From Neocallimastix lanati (nom. inval.) (Eukaryota; Neocallimastigomycota; Neocallimastigomycetes; Neocallimastigales; Neocallimastigaceae): 62,000 bases of DNA. The notes below the pieces were generated by a model. It was not told where the DNA came from. It worked only from the letters and a program-made list of their open reading frames with translations, and did not search any database. A program made the translations under genes and the position numbers. Shown here one piece after another: positions 48,501-57,396 of the stretch; position 1 is the stretch's first letter; each line of letters opens with the position of its first letter. Location of the stretch: the NCBI GenBank assembly GCA_016946835.1, contig JACVTC010000047.1, positions 585,001 to 647,000 of the forward strand, written 5' to 3'.

Positions 48501-49620
48501 ATTTGTTACGATAGATGGTGAAGATTACTTTGTTGATGGTAATGACTATCGTAAATTAATTACTGATCAAACGGAAAGAGTAAAACTTATTTTAGAAGCC
48601 CATAAGATAGGTCATGAGGGATATTATAAGACTTATCAAAGGCTTCGTAAAAGTTTTTATTGGAATAATATGGTGATGGATATTAAAAGAGTGGTGCAAA
48701 GTTGTGACAAGTGTCAGTTGAATAGGTCACAACCATATCCAGAACCTACAGAAAATATTCCAACTAAAGTAGAAGGTCCTTTTATACATTTGGGTTTAGA
48801 TATTATTGGACCTTTGATTAAAACGAAGAATAATAATCAATATATTATGGTTGTGGTGGATTACTTCACCAAATGGGTTGAAGCAGAACCCACGGAAAAT
48901 ATAACATCACAGGATGTGATTAAGTTCTTAATTAATGTGTTTGCTCGTCATGGTGTTCCACAGGTAATAACAACTGACAATGGTGTTCAGTTCACCTCGG
49001 ACATGACGAAAATATTTTTAGATCTCTATGATGTATATGTGAAGTTTATTTCCACATATCATCCTGAAAGTAATGGACTTACGGAAAACCGTAATAAAGA
49101 GATCGGCAAGTTATTGAGGTTGTTGGGTTCTAAGAATAAGGATTGGGATGAAGTTTTACCATCCGCCTTATGGGCTCTTAGAACTACCAAAAATAAGGTA
49201 ACAAAACATTCAAGTTTTGAGTTGGTTTATGGTAGGGAGGATCAGCAGCCTTTTGATATTGCTGCTAGACCTACCAAGGATATTAATAAGTCATCGGATG
49301 AAGTGTTGTTAGAAAAATTTATAAATCATTACCGATGGACTTTAGAAGCAGCCGAAAATGTTAAAAACGCAAATAAGTATTGGGCTGCTAGAAGAGAGGA
49401 AAAGAATAGTTTGAATGAAGGAAAAAGAATTAGGGAAGGTGATTTAGTTCTAGTTAGAAATTTTTCAAGAACTAAACTAGAACCTTATTTTGTTGGTCCT
49501 CTTAAAGTTATAAAAAAACAATTTAATACGGTTACCTTGGCTGATCCAAATTCTGGAATTCAAATGAATAGGAATGTTCATTTGAAGAATATAGTCAAGT
49601 ATAACTCAGCTTCGATGTAG
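45571..49620 (+). CDS. pol: element C Pol (protease, RT, RNase H, integrase)
   Basis: 1349 aa in the -1 frame from gag, uninterrupted to TAG at 49618-49620. An Asn/Lys-rich N-terminus precedes the protease, with active-site triplet D-S-C (46543-46551); element A has D-T-C at the same place. RT has KWRLCIDYRKVN and F-I-D-D (47596-47607). RNase H has RTDASYEGIGGVLLQ and TDHKPLISF. Integrase has the HHCC domain (CDKCQLN), TDNGVQFTSD and YFVGPLKVI. It ends VHLKNIVKY. Very close to element A Pol, with no lesion seen. Confidence 0.9.
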   Translation: MSNGIRSSPILNKAASIKYQKEIKNSRLSNIEEIPANKRVVNKKKVDYLVGASKRKIYDVNNDEGSAEKRIHKSLKENPKPIITPALRKQKEREIKENNISNKIVKQIKPSILVQPRIEKEKEIERQIRDNERASNSNTNYSNNHSNDNSNDNINNNSLVNDEVIINNVNNDKRKNKNLMKENNDNNKSIVKENNKVIDLTKVLISKDKDTQKENKSSRVSRKIKMQSGEEEYDILKDLNSAHCNITFGQLLDAAPKLRYKVSQGIKLDRDQSKISGVLDNVSATTVVVNNIDHTYKSKGNEPCEEDIAMVDVTVEGISGKALIDSCSNLSIITQQFLDKLPSEYEPIDISCGRIRLATKNDDYSEGYIIRVPVKINNLVLMVNCRIVEKEDPFYDILINLKTQIDYNLFIHPILYCLCQITPEGVIDVIAPINNDYEDEEKLLCMIKALDEDSKKNDLKKIEGLSPKQYIHHEIFLNTLNEKYKDEIIKILEENLEIVATSSEELTPSDLPPHKINLIPGAKPVKQRCYRLVKFKSDILKEELIKLINKKLIEPSCSEWSSPIVLVPKKNGKWRLCIDYRKVNDLTVKDSYSLPYIDEIFDSLDGAQIFTTMDLYSGYHQILMDEESVEITTFTTKFGNYQFKVMPFGLTGAPATFQREMNRILFPFIGKFVFNFIDDILIYSKSIEEHISHIRQVLEVFRQHKLKINIEKCAFMQTEVEVLGHKASVKGLSPQDSKIKAIKEWVAPVDVHELRSFLGAVGYYRNFIDKYAQISAPLCKLLRKNVKYKWNNEHQQSFDLLKEKLINAPILKYPSFNQRFIIRTDASYEGIGGVLLQEDLETKKEHPVHYISRSLSKAEKNYGITDLEGAALIYCITKLKSYILGNPNKTVVITDHKPLISFFKNKEPNNARQARWCLTVSTLGVEIQYQMGKKNVLADALSRMKKRADSVVLATKLTSKEEEELLSKTIKDFINEKFVTIDGEDYFVDGNDYRKLITDQTERVKLILEAHKIGHEGYYKTYQRLRKSFYWNNMVMDIKRVVQSCDKCQLNRSQPYPEPTENIPTKVEGPFIHLGLDIIGPLIKTKNNNQYIMVVVDYFTKWVEAEPTENITSQDVIKFLINVFARHGVPQVITTDNGVQFTSDMTKIFLDLYDVYVKFISTYHPESNGLTENRNKEIGKLLRLLGSKNKDWDEVLPSALWALRTTKNKVTKHSSFELVYGREDQQPFDIAARPTKDINKSSDEVLLEKFINHYRWTLEAAENVKNANKYWAARREEKNSLNEGKRIREGDLVLVRNFSRTKLEPYFVGPLKVIKKQFNTVTLADPNSGIQMNRNVHLKNIVKYNSASM

Positions 49621-49643
49621 CTTGAGTTTTAGAGGGGGCATCA

Positions 49644-50658
49644 TGGTAAAGAATGAATTAATAACCTTTATTTTATTATTAATAATTCTTTACTAAATTG
49701 TACTTTCCTATATTCTTCATAACCTAAACCTCATTGTAAATTTAATTTATTTTGATATAAATTAATTTTAACTTGTAAATAATGTAAATAAATTTACATT
49801 AATCACTTTATTGTTATATTATTAAATATATGTATATATTAAAATACAATTGTAAATATTAAAATTATACTTTTAAGATACTAAATTATTAAAACTATTA
49901 ATTAAATATTATTATAAAAATTATTATAAAATTATTAAAATTATTAATTAAATATTATTCTAAAAATTATTATAAATTATTAATATTATAAAATTATTAA
50001 AATTATTAAATATTATTATAAAAATTTATATATTATAACTATTAAATATTATTATAAAATTATTAAGATTATTAATTAAATTTATTATTAAAAATTATTA
50101 TTAAAAATTTTTACTTATTATAAAAATTATTATTTAAATATTATCAAATTTATTAATTAAATATTATAAAAATTTTATTTTATTTTGAAAATAATTACAA
50201 GTATTATTTAAAATAATTAAAGATTATTAAATTTATTATATTAATCTTTAAAAACAATTTATTTAACTTAAAAATATCAAAGAAAATAGTAAAAATTATT
50301 TTCTATATATTTATTTTATAATTATTTTTAATTAAATTATATTTGAATATTATATTATTATATTTATAAAAATTAAAACAAAAATGAATTATTGATATAA
50401 AATTAATTCAATAATTCTATAAAATTACTTAAATTATAAACAATTAATTATACTTTAAATTTATAAAAAAATATAAATATTGTAACAATTTCTTAAAAAT
50501 TAAATATGTGTACTTTAAATAATAAAATTTTATATTAATAAAAAAAATAAATAATTTTTAATAAAGAATTATTTTTTTTTTTTAAAATCAAAGCAGGGTA
50601 ATACTCGTCCCCCCCCTGCTTGATTTTAAATATCTAAGTGTCAACCCCGAGTCTACCA
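49644..50658 (+). repeat. 3' LTR of element C
   Basis: 1015 bp, TGGTAAAGAATG...GAGTCTACCA, preceded by the purine tract AGAGGGGG. Followed by TTAT (TSD) and then unique flank. Confidence 0.92.
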
Positions 50659-50662
50659 TTAT

Positions 50663-51072
50663 TAATACAGAATGAACAAATAATACTAATTGTGCTAGAA
50701 TAATATAAATTATTCTAACCTTATAGATTATTCTATTCTATATAATTGGAACTTTCCAATATTCTTCAAATATTACTAAATAGAAAATCTTAAGTTAATA
50801 AATCACTAATTAACTTATAATTCCTTTTTGAATTATCGATCCGATTCCATTATAATGTATTAAAAATCTTTAGCCAAGAATATTGTCCTTGCCCACTTAA
50901 TATATTAATATTATATTTCTTTTGTATTATGTTATATTGAAAATAATCAAATCTATTTAATTAGTTATTAAAATTTTCGTTATCAATTTAAATTTATTTT
51001 TAATTACTAAATTTAACTAAACCACAATAAAATATTCTGTATAATCTCTTTATTTTTATTTTATATATATTA
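50663..51072. other. flank right of the stack
   Basis: About 410 bp, AT-rich, no gene. It begins TAATACAGAATG and is the continuation of the original target site (17837-17853). Together with 58164-58539 it may be an older LTR split by element E, since TATAAATACATG at ~58341 resembles the E/D LTR promoters. Confidence 0.45.
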
Positions 51073-51077
51073 GTATT

Positions 51078-51839
51078 TGTAAAGAGTTCTATCAGAAACA
51101 GATTACAAATAACAAATTTTAACACAAAAATAAAAAAACACGTAATAAAAATTCGTTTTTTTAAATAAAATAATCTTTATTAATTAAAAAAATTAAATCT
51201 CTTTTTTGTTATTAACTATCATATAGTCAATAACTAATACATCGATTTAATTATAGAAATTTACATGTATTTATATTTTTTCATTATTACATTATAATAT
51301 ATTATTTCTATCTAATTTACATATATTACTATTTAGTTATAAACAAAATATTTATTAATAATTTTATTAAATAATAATTAACTAAACTAAACAATAATTA
51401 ATTTAATAAACTTTCAACTTATTTACAATAATAATTAAATTCAATAACAACTCATTTATTATATATTTATTATATAAATATTATTAATACTAATGTTTAT
51501 ATATTTACAATTCAAAACTATTTTTGTAAACTATTTAAACTAATTTTAACTATTTAAAACTATTCCGAAATTAATTTTAAAGTATTTTAAACTAACTAAA
51601 CTAAATTAACTAAGTTAAATAGAATAACTATTTTAAATAAACTAAATTAACTAACTTAAATAAATTATTTAGATTTAAGTTATTATCCAAAATTATTTAA
51701 ATAATAATTTTTCCTTTATGAAAAGTTTACATAAATTTATAATTAATTTTCATATACGTAAATCATAAATTTATGTAATTTTATTACATTAATTAATTAT
51801 GTAATAATTAATTATTAAAGATTTTATTAAATCTTTACA
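51078..51839 (-). repeat. 3' LTR of element E
   Basis: 762 bp, TGTAAAGAGTTC...AATCTTTACA on the + strand. No difference from 57397-58158 was noticed. Confidence 0.92.
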
Positions 51840-51852
51840 TTCTCGCCCTTTA
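51840..51852 (-). promoter_or_regulatory. polypurine tract of element E overlapping the gag-pol stop
   Basis: On the minus strand the stop TAA runs into AAAGGGCGAGAA, which ends at the LTR TG. The reading frame therefore ends 10 bases before the 3' LTR and shares its last bases with the second-strand primer. Confidence 0.7.
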
Positions 51853-54800
51853 AGTTGAGCTCCTGCGAACTATAGAGTTCAATCTCCGGGAAGGAATGTC
51901 AATTATAAATGGTTGATATTTATGCCTAATGTATTCTTCATTAAAATCTTTATCACCATCATCAACCACATTATTTCGTTTATTCCTTTTAGATTTACGA
52001 AAGTACTCTTGAATTAGCTGTCTATCGTAAATTTGATCTTCATCGATCCAAGAATCTTCAACAGAATCTAGGCCTTTCCAAGATACGAGGAAACGATTTT
52101 TTCCTCTATATGTCCTCATATCAATAATTCTTTCAGGAATCTTATCTATGGTATCGGTAGTTAACTTAATATTCTTTCTTTTCCTATTATTTCTATTAGC
52201 AAATTCATTTTCATAAAATGGTTCCAGTAAAGATACATGGAAAACAGGGTGACAACGCATATTACTTGGTAATTTGAGTTCGTAGGCTAATGAACTAACT
52301 TTCTTCACAATTTCAAATGGACCAAGCATTTGGTCTGCTAATTTCCTTTTTACATTCTTAGTTGTATTTCCTTTGAGTAACCAAACTTTTTTACCAACTT
52401 CAAAATCTGGCGAGGATGATCTTTTGAAATCGGCATACTTTTTATAAGTTTCTTTAGCTGACTCTAAATTTTCCTTTAAAAATTTAATATTTTCATTTAT
52501 ATCTTTCACTCTAACATCAGCTCTATGAGGACTATCTGAAGAAGGAATTTCTAAACTAAATTTTGGATTAAATCCATAGTTTGCAAAAAATGGTGATTGA
52601 TTGATTGATTGTTGCAGAGTATTATTATAAGCAAATTCGGCAAAAGGCAACAAGTCAACCCAATTATTTTGTTTTTCATTTATGAAACAACGGAGATATT
52701 GTTCCAATATTCCGTTCACCCTCTCCGTTTGACCATCAGTCTGCGGATGGTTCGAAGTGGAGAATGACAACTTAATGTTTAATAATTTGCAAAGACGATT
52801 CCAAAAATCAGAAGTAAATTGCGTACCTCTATCCGAAACAATGGAATCAGGAAAGCCATGTAACCTAAAGATATGGTTAATAAAAGAATCGGCAGCAATT
52901 GAAGCAGTAGGAAGACAACGTAAAGGAATAAAATGTGCCATTTTAGTCAATCTATCTACAACAGTCATGACAGTGGTCATATCTTTGGATTTCGGTAATT
53001 CAACAATAAAATCCATGGAGATGTCTGACCATGGTCTGTCGGGGGTAGACAAAGGAGATAAAAGACCGTAGGGTTTATGTCTTGGAACTTTAGCTTTGCA
53101 GCAAGTTTCACAGGACTTAACAAACTTTTTAACATCATTACGTAACTTAGGCCACCAAAAGTTACGATTAATCAAATCAAATGTTTTGCGTACACCGAAA
53201 TGACCAGCAGTAACAGAGTCATGGTGTATTTCAAGAACTCTTGTGCGAAGATTCTGAGGGACATAAATTAAGTTATCAAAAAGTAGGAAACCTTCCTTAT
53301 CAATTTTACACTTATCAATAAATTTAATAGGTGGATTAACATTACTATTATTTAAAATAAATGATTTAATTTTTATAAAAAGATCATCATTATTTAAAGA
53401 TTTCAAAATAGAATTAATTAAGGACTCGTCACATGAGTTACGATTAATAACACAACAAGAAACATCACGAGAACAATCAAATAAATGATCACTTCTTCTT
53501 GACAAAATATCTGGTTTACCAGATTTTTTACCAGAACGATACACAAGATTAAAATCGAAACGAGAAAGAAATTCATACCAACGAATTTGTCGTTGAGAAA
53601 GTAGCTCAGGCTTCCTAGGAAAAGTAAGGTTTTTATGATCGGTATAAATAGTAAATGGATGGCGAGCACCTTCAAGGTAATGACGCCATTCTTCCAAAGC
53701 AACTTTAATTGCAAGAAGCTCTTTATCATAAATGGGGTAATTTAGTTGAGATTTGGTTAGACTGGTAGAAATAAAAGCAATTGGGTGTAACTGACCATCA
53801 AATTCTTGGGAAAGTATAGCTCCAACAGCGAAATTAGAAGCATCAGTTTCCACAATGAAAGGTTTGTTACTATCAGGATTTCTTAAAATTGGAGCAGAAG
53901 TAAAAAGTTCTTTTAATTTATCAAAGGATTTTTGTTGATCAGAACCCCAGAGAAATGGAACATTTTTCCTGGTAAGTTTATGTAAGGGCCGCGCAATCTT
54001 AGCAAAATCCTTGATAAAAATTCTATAATAATTACATAATCCAATAAATGATTGTATTTCCTTTACATTAGAAGGAACAGGCCAATCTAGGATAGCTTTA
54101 ACCTTTTCAGGATCAACTTTCAAGCCGTCTTTTGATAAAATGTAACCAAGGAAAGTGGTTTCAGTAACATCGAATTCACATTTCTCTAATTTAATGTACA
54201 AGTCATTTTCTAATAATTTTTTAAGCACCTTTTTAACGTGTTCATGATGTTCCTCTAAACTATTCGAATAAATTAATATATCATCAATGTAAGAAATAAC
54301 AAAATCATCTAAGTAATCGCTAAGAACATCATTTATAAAATGCTGGAAGGTGGCTGGAGCATTTTTTAAGCCAAAAGGCATAACTAAATATTCAAAATGA
54401 CCATATCTAGTACGAAATGCAGTCTTGTACTCATCACCTTCTTTAATTCTTACTAAATTGTAGGCAGACTTTAAGTCCAACTTGGTAAAATATTTTGCAC
54501 CTTTAACTCTATCTAATAATTCACTTATTAAAGGAAGAGGATAAGAATTACGGATGGTCATTTCATTCAATTTTCTATAATCAACACATAATCTCAATGA
54601 ACCATCTTTCTTTTTAACAAATAATACAGGTGCACCAGCGGGTGATTTGGATTTCCTAATGAATCCTTTTTCTAAATTTTCTTTTATATACTTTTTTAGT
54701 TCATCTCGTTCTGCCTCAGTTAAAGGATATATTGGACCATAAAATAAATTTGAATTATCCTTTAATCTTATTTCACAATCATATTCACGATGTGGAGGGA

Positions 54801-56733
54801 GTATGTTGCAATTTCTTTCATTGAATACTTCTGCGTAATTGTTATAAATAGGAGGTATTCCTATAATTTTTTGATTTAATTTATTCTCAAAATTACTAAT
54901 TTTTAAACAATTACAGATACAACACAAATTTTTCACAGAACACTTTTTAGAAATATACTTTTTATTTTCATCTTTATTAAAATTATCATTATGATTACAA
55001 TTTTTTGTTACATTATTACATAAAATATCAATTTTACAAATTTTATTTAATTCATCTAAATTAATATTATTACTATCACTAAATTCATAAATTTCATCAT
55101 CATTATCAAACATAAAACTATCATTTACATCACTATCATAATTAATTATACAAAAATTTTTTACATCATTAAGTTCTTCTTTTTCACTACAAGTTTTAAT
55201 ACGAGTACGACGACCTCTAATCGTAATTTCTTCATCAGAATCCATATCGGAATCAGATTCGAAGGAATACTTACGCTTAGGATTATTTTTTTCCTTTGTT
55301 ACGGAAAGTTCTTCATATGGTTCCTTTCCTTTAGTAGAAATTTTATTTAACTTCTTTTTATTCTTATTTTTTCTATTTCTTTTCCCTACATTACAGTGTC
55401 GAGCACAGTATCCTGAACTGAAAGAGATTTTCTTTGAATCATGGTAGTTAATAGGGCAATGTTTTTCAATCCAAGGGAGTCCTAAAATGATATCTACATC
55501 GGGGATACGAAGGGCGTATAATTGAATAACTTCCAAGTGATTCTTAAAACGGAGGATACATTTTTCTGTCATTTTCTTAACAGTAGATAAACCATAACCA
55601 AGACCAGCAACTTTAAAGGAATTATCAGCATTGATCAAATTGATTTTATTAACCCTAGCAAATTCAGGATGCATGCAGTTAATGTCAGAACCTGAGTCAA
55701 TAAGAACCTTCACTTTAGTTTCTTCGGAATTGTTGGTTTTAATGTAGAAATCAAGGATATTTGTTTTACCTTTAAAGAACATATTTTCTTTTTCAACAAT
55801 ATCAAGAATTCTGTAAACATTTTCATTTTCACAAATCTTTTTAATTCGTCTGACAGAAGAAGTCGGCGCAGAGGAAGAAGTTGAAGCTGCTTCTGTATCA
55901 GATGCTCTATTGATGAGTTTTATATTTTTTGGTCTTTTCTTGTTAGGGCAATTGAACTGTAAATGCCCAGCCTTACCACAAACGAAGCATAAGCCCTTTC
56001 TTTTTCGTTCTTCCCTAAAAGGGTTATTTTGCTCATTGTAATTTTTTCTGTGAGAGGGAAAGTATCTAGTAGCAGTTTGACCCTTTTTAATTCGGTAAAG
56101 ATCGACATCCATGGGGTCATTTTGGTTGTAGTTCCGTCTGTCCTGATGAGTAAGATAATATTCTCTAAGATCGTTTCTTTTTGTTAGATTTTCAATCGTT
56201 ACGGCCTCTCTAAATAAGTTTTCCAAATTGTCTGGGTTTGGATTAACAATAGCAAGTTTTTCTCTCATCTTATAATGGAGACCTTTTATGAACATGTATA
56301 TCTTGGCCGGTTCATTAAAGTCGGAGTATTGACTTATTTTTTGGAACTCGGAGATATACTCTACAACATGTCCATATTTAAATTGGCGTATGTTACACAA
56401 TTTTCCGTTAGCAATAACAGCTTCTACATCAGGGTCTCCGAAATTTCTACGAAGTTCAGCAATAAAATTTCCATAATTTCCTAAGACAGGATTGTTATTC
56501 CTTCTAAGGCATGAAGCCCAATTTAAAGCTTTTCCTGTTAAATAGGAGATTACAAACATTACTCTTCTCCTATCATCGGGGAATCTATGAGGATTCACCT
56601 CAATTGCCAATTCCACTCGAGTTAAAAAACCATCAAGATCCTTTGTAGATCCAGAAAATAACGGTGGATCGTTAATAATTTTCAGTTGAGTAGCAGGATG
56701 AATCGGTAGTTGGTTTGGTTGTTGACCCTCCAT
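51850..56733 (-). CDS. element E fused Gag-Pol with chromodomain
   Basis: 1627 aa, starting MEGQQPNQLP at 56733. The Gag/capsid-type region spans ~20-190 (GKALNWASCL, VVEYISEFQKISQ). A zinc knuckle CFVCGKAGHLQFNC lies at residues 249-262. The protease has D-S-G at 346-348 (55690-55698). An acidic, Asn-rich spacer (~450-620) follows. RT has LRLCVDYRKLNEM and Y-I-D-D at 815-818. RNase H has ETDASNFAVGAILSQ and TDHKNLTF. Integrase has HHDSVTAGHFG..CETC, SDRGTQFTSDFWNRL and DGQTERVNGILEQYL. A GPF module (LGPFEIVKKV) is followed by a chromodomain (RFLVSWKGLDSVEDSWIDED) near the C-terminus. Chromodomains bind methylated histone H3 and steer integration into heterochromatin. No frameshift is needed: Gag and Pol are one frame, as in Tf1 of fission yeast. 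Confidence 0.93.
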   Translation of the reverse strand: MEGQQPNQLPIHPATQLKIINDPPLFSGSTKDLDGFLTRVELAIEVNPHRFPDDRRRVMFVISYLTGKALNWASCLRRNNNPVLGNYGNFIAELRRNFGDPDVEAVIANGKLCNIRQFKYGHVVEYISEFQKISQYSDFNEPAKIYMFIKGLHYKMREKLAIVNPNPDNLENLFREAVTIENLTKRNDLREYYLTHQDRRNYNQNDPMDVDLYRIKKGQTATRYFPSHRKNYNEQNNPFREERKRKGLCFVCGKAGHLQFNCPNKKRPKNIKLINRASDTEAASTSSSAPTSSVRRIKKICENENVYRILDIVEKENMFFKGKTNILDFYIKTNNSEETKVKVLIDSGSDINCMHPEFARVNKINLINADNSFKVAGLGYGLSTVKKMTEKCILRFKNHLEVIQLYALRIPDVDIILGLPWIEKHCPINYHDSKKISFSSGYCARHCNVGKRNRKNKNKKKLNKISTKGKEPYEELSVTKEKNNPKRKYSFESDSDMDSDEEITIRGRRTRIKTCSEKEELNDVKNFCIINYDSDVNDSFMFDNDDEIYEFSDSNNINLDELNKICKIDILCNNVTKNCNHNDNFNKDENKKYISKKCSVKNLCCICNCLKISNFENKLNQKIIGIPPIYNNYAEVFNERNCNILPPHREYDCEIRLKDNSNLFYGPIYPLTEAERDELKKYIKENLEKGFIRKSKSPAGAPVLFVKKKDGSLRLCVDYRKLNEMTIRNSYPLPLISELLDRVKGAKYFTKLDLKSAYNLVRIKEGDEYKTAFRTRYGHFEYLVMPFGLKNAPATFQHFINDVLSDYLDDFVISYIDDILIYSNSLEEHHEHVKKVLKKLLENDLYIKLEKCEFDVTETTFLGYILSKDGLKVDPEKVKAILDWPVPSNVKEIQSFIGLCNYYRIFIKDFAKIARPLHKLTRKNVPFLWGSDQQKSFDKLKELFTSAPILRNPDSNKPFIVETDASNFAVGAILSQEFDGQLHPIAFISTSLTKSQLNYPIYDKELLAIKVALEEWRHYLEGARHPFTIYTDHKNLTFPRKPELLSQRQIRWYEFLSRFDFNLVYRSGKKSGKPDILSRRSDHLFDCSRDVSCCVINRNSCDESLINSILKSLNNDDLFIKIKSFILNNSNVNPPIKFIDKCKIDKEGFLLFDNLIYVPQNLRTRVLEIHHDSVTAGHFGVRKTFDLINRNFWWPKLRNDVKKFVKSCETCCKAKVPRHKPYGLLSPLSTPDRPWSDISMDFIVELPKSKDMTTVMTVVDRLTKMAHFIPLRCLPTASIAADSFINHIFRLHGFPDSIVSDRGTQFTSDFWNRLCKLLNIKLSFSTSNHPQTDGQTERVNGILEQYLRCFINEKQNNWVDLLPFAEFAYNNTLQQSINQSPFFANYGFNPKFSLEIPSSDSPHRADVRVKDINENIKFLKENLESAKETYKKYADFKRSSSPDFEVGKKVWLLKGNTTKNVKRKLADQMLGPFEIVKKVSSLAYELKLPSNMRCHPVFHVSLLEPFYENEFANRNNRKRKNIKLTTDTIDKIPERIIDMRTYRGKNRFLVSWKGLDSVEDSWIDEDQIYDRQLIQEYFRKSKRNKRNNVVDDGDKDFNEEYIRHKYQPFIIDIPSRRLNSIVRRSST

Positions 56734-56811
56734 GTTATCATCAAGATTAAGGTTTTGAAATATGCGATTTAGTTCTTCCAGATTGTTAATGTTAAAGTGA
56801 CGTTAATAATT

Positions 56812-56842
<31 letters not shown>

Positions 56843-57074
56843 GATCTCTTATTATTAATTATACAAGTTATTAATATGTCTATATTTAATATCGTAAAGT
56901 CGTTCAGACTCTATCCACTTGAAAAGGTGTCGAACGAGTAAACGAAGAAAATATAGAATAATATAACTATTATTAATATTTCAACCTGAATAGCAACAAT
57001 AATAAGAGTCCAAAATCAGTAAGGGTTAACAATGCTTAAGAGCAATAAAAATCTATGTTAAAAGTCAAAATTAT

Positions 57075-57352
57075 AGAGTCCTAAATCAGTAGAAAGTAGA
57101 GTCCTAAAGTAGAGTCCTAAATCAGTAGAAAGTAGAGTCCTAAAGTATAGTCCTAAATCAGTAGAAAGTAGAGTCCTAAAGTAGAGTCCTAAATCAGTAG
57201 AAAGTAGAGTCCTAAAGTAGAGTCCTAAATCAGTAGAAAGTAGAGTCCTAAAGTAGAGTCCTAAATCAGTAGAAAGTAAAGTCCTAAAGTAGAGTCCTAA
57301 ATCAGTAGAAAGTAGAGTCCTAAAGTAGAGTCCTAAATCAGTAGAAAATTTT
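57075..57352 (-). repeat. 36-bp minisatellite in the leader of E
   Basis: About 7.7 copies of a 36-bp unit, on the + strand AGTCCTAAATCAGTAGAAAG followed by TAGAGTCCTAAAGTAG, nearly perfect. Each unit contains two AGAGTCCTAAA motifs. Confidence 0.95.
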
Positions 57353-57385
57353 ATTATTTGTAACGTGTTTCTTTTTATTTAAAAG

Positions 57386-57396
57386 GTATTAGTTAT
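57386..57396 (-). promoter_or_regulatory. self-priming primer binding site of element E
   Basis: On the minus strand ATAACTAATAC directly follows the 5' LTR. Its exact complement GTATTAGTTAT lies inside the LTR at 57549-57559, 35 nt downstream of TATAAATA. Pairing extends to 13 nt when the LTR end is counted. Confidence 0.75.

Larger units (their letters stand above)
42067..50658 (+). mobile_element. gypsy element C, full length, gag 5' end damaged
   Basis: An 8.6-kb relative of A: 1017- and 1015-bp LTRs, the same 17-base primer site, gag, frameshift signal, intact pol. The TSD TTAT is at 36619-36622 (separated by the later D insertion) and 50659-50662. Gag has a stop and a frameshift within its first 25 codons, so the copy probably depends on others for Gag. 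Confidence 0.85.
17850..50662 (+). mobile_element. stack of five Ty3/gypsy insertions (F, A, B, D, C) on one target site
   Basis: The nested order is recovered from target-site duplications. B has TTAT at 17850-17853 and 36619-36622. C has TTAT at 36619-36622 and 50659-50662. A has TATT at 17851-17854 and 27512-27515. F has ATTTG at 17852-17856 and 18646-18650. D has TATTG at 36620-36624 and 42064-42068. Removing all five leaves one target: the sequence ending ..TTTACTAGTTAT at 17853 continues at 50663 with TAATACAG. Spacers between neighbours are 3 bp (F/A, A/B, D/C) and 6 bp (B/D). Confidence 0.85.
56734..57396 (-). other. 5' leader of element E
   Basis: 663 bp between the 5' LTR and the start codon (minus strand). 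It contains an A tract (T on +, 56816-56842), a 36-bp minisatellite and the primer site. No coding. Confidence 0.7.

Noticed and set aside
57075-57352. The regular 36-bp repeat considered as a CRISPR array.
   Set aside because: Repeats are contiguous without unique spacers, and the context is a retrotransposon leader in a eukaryote.
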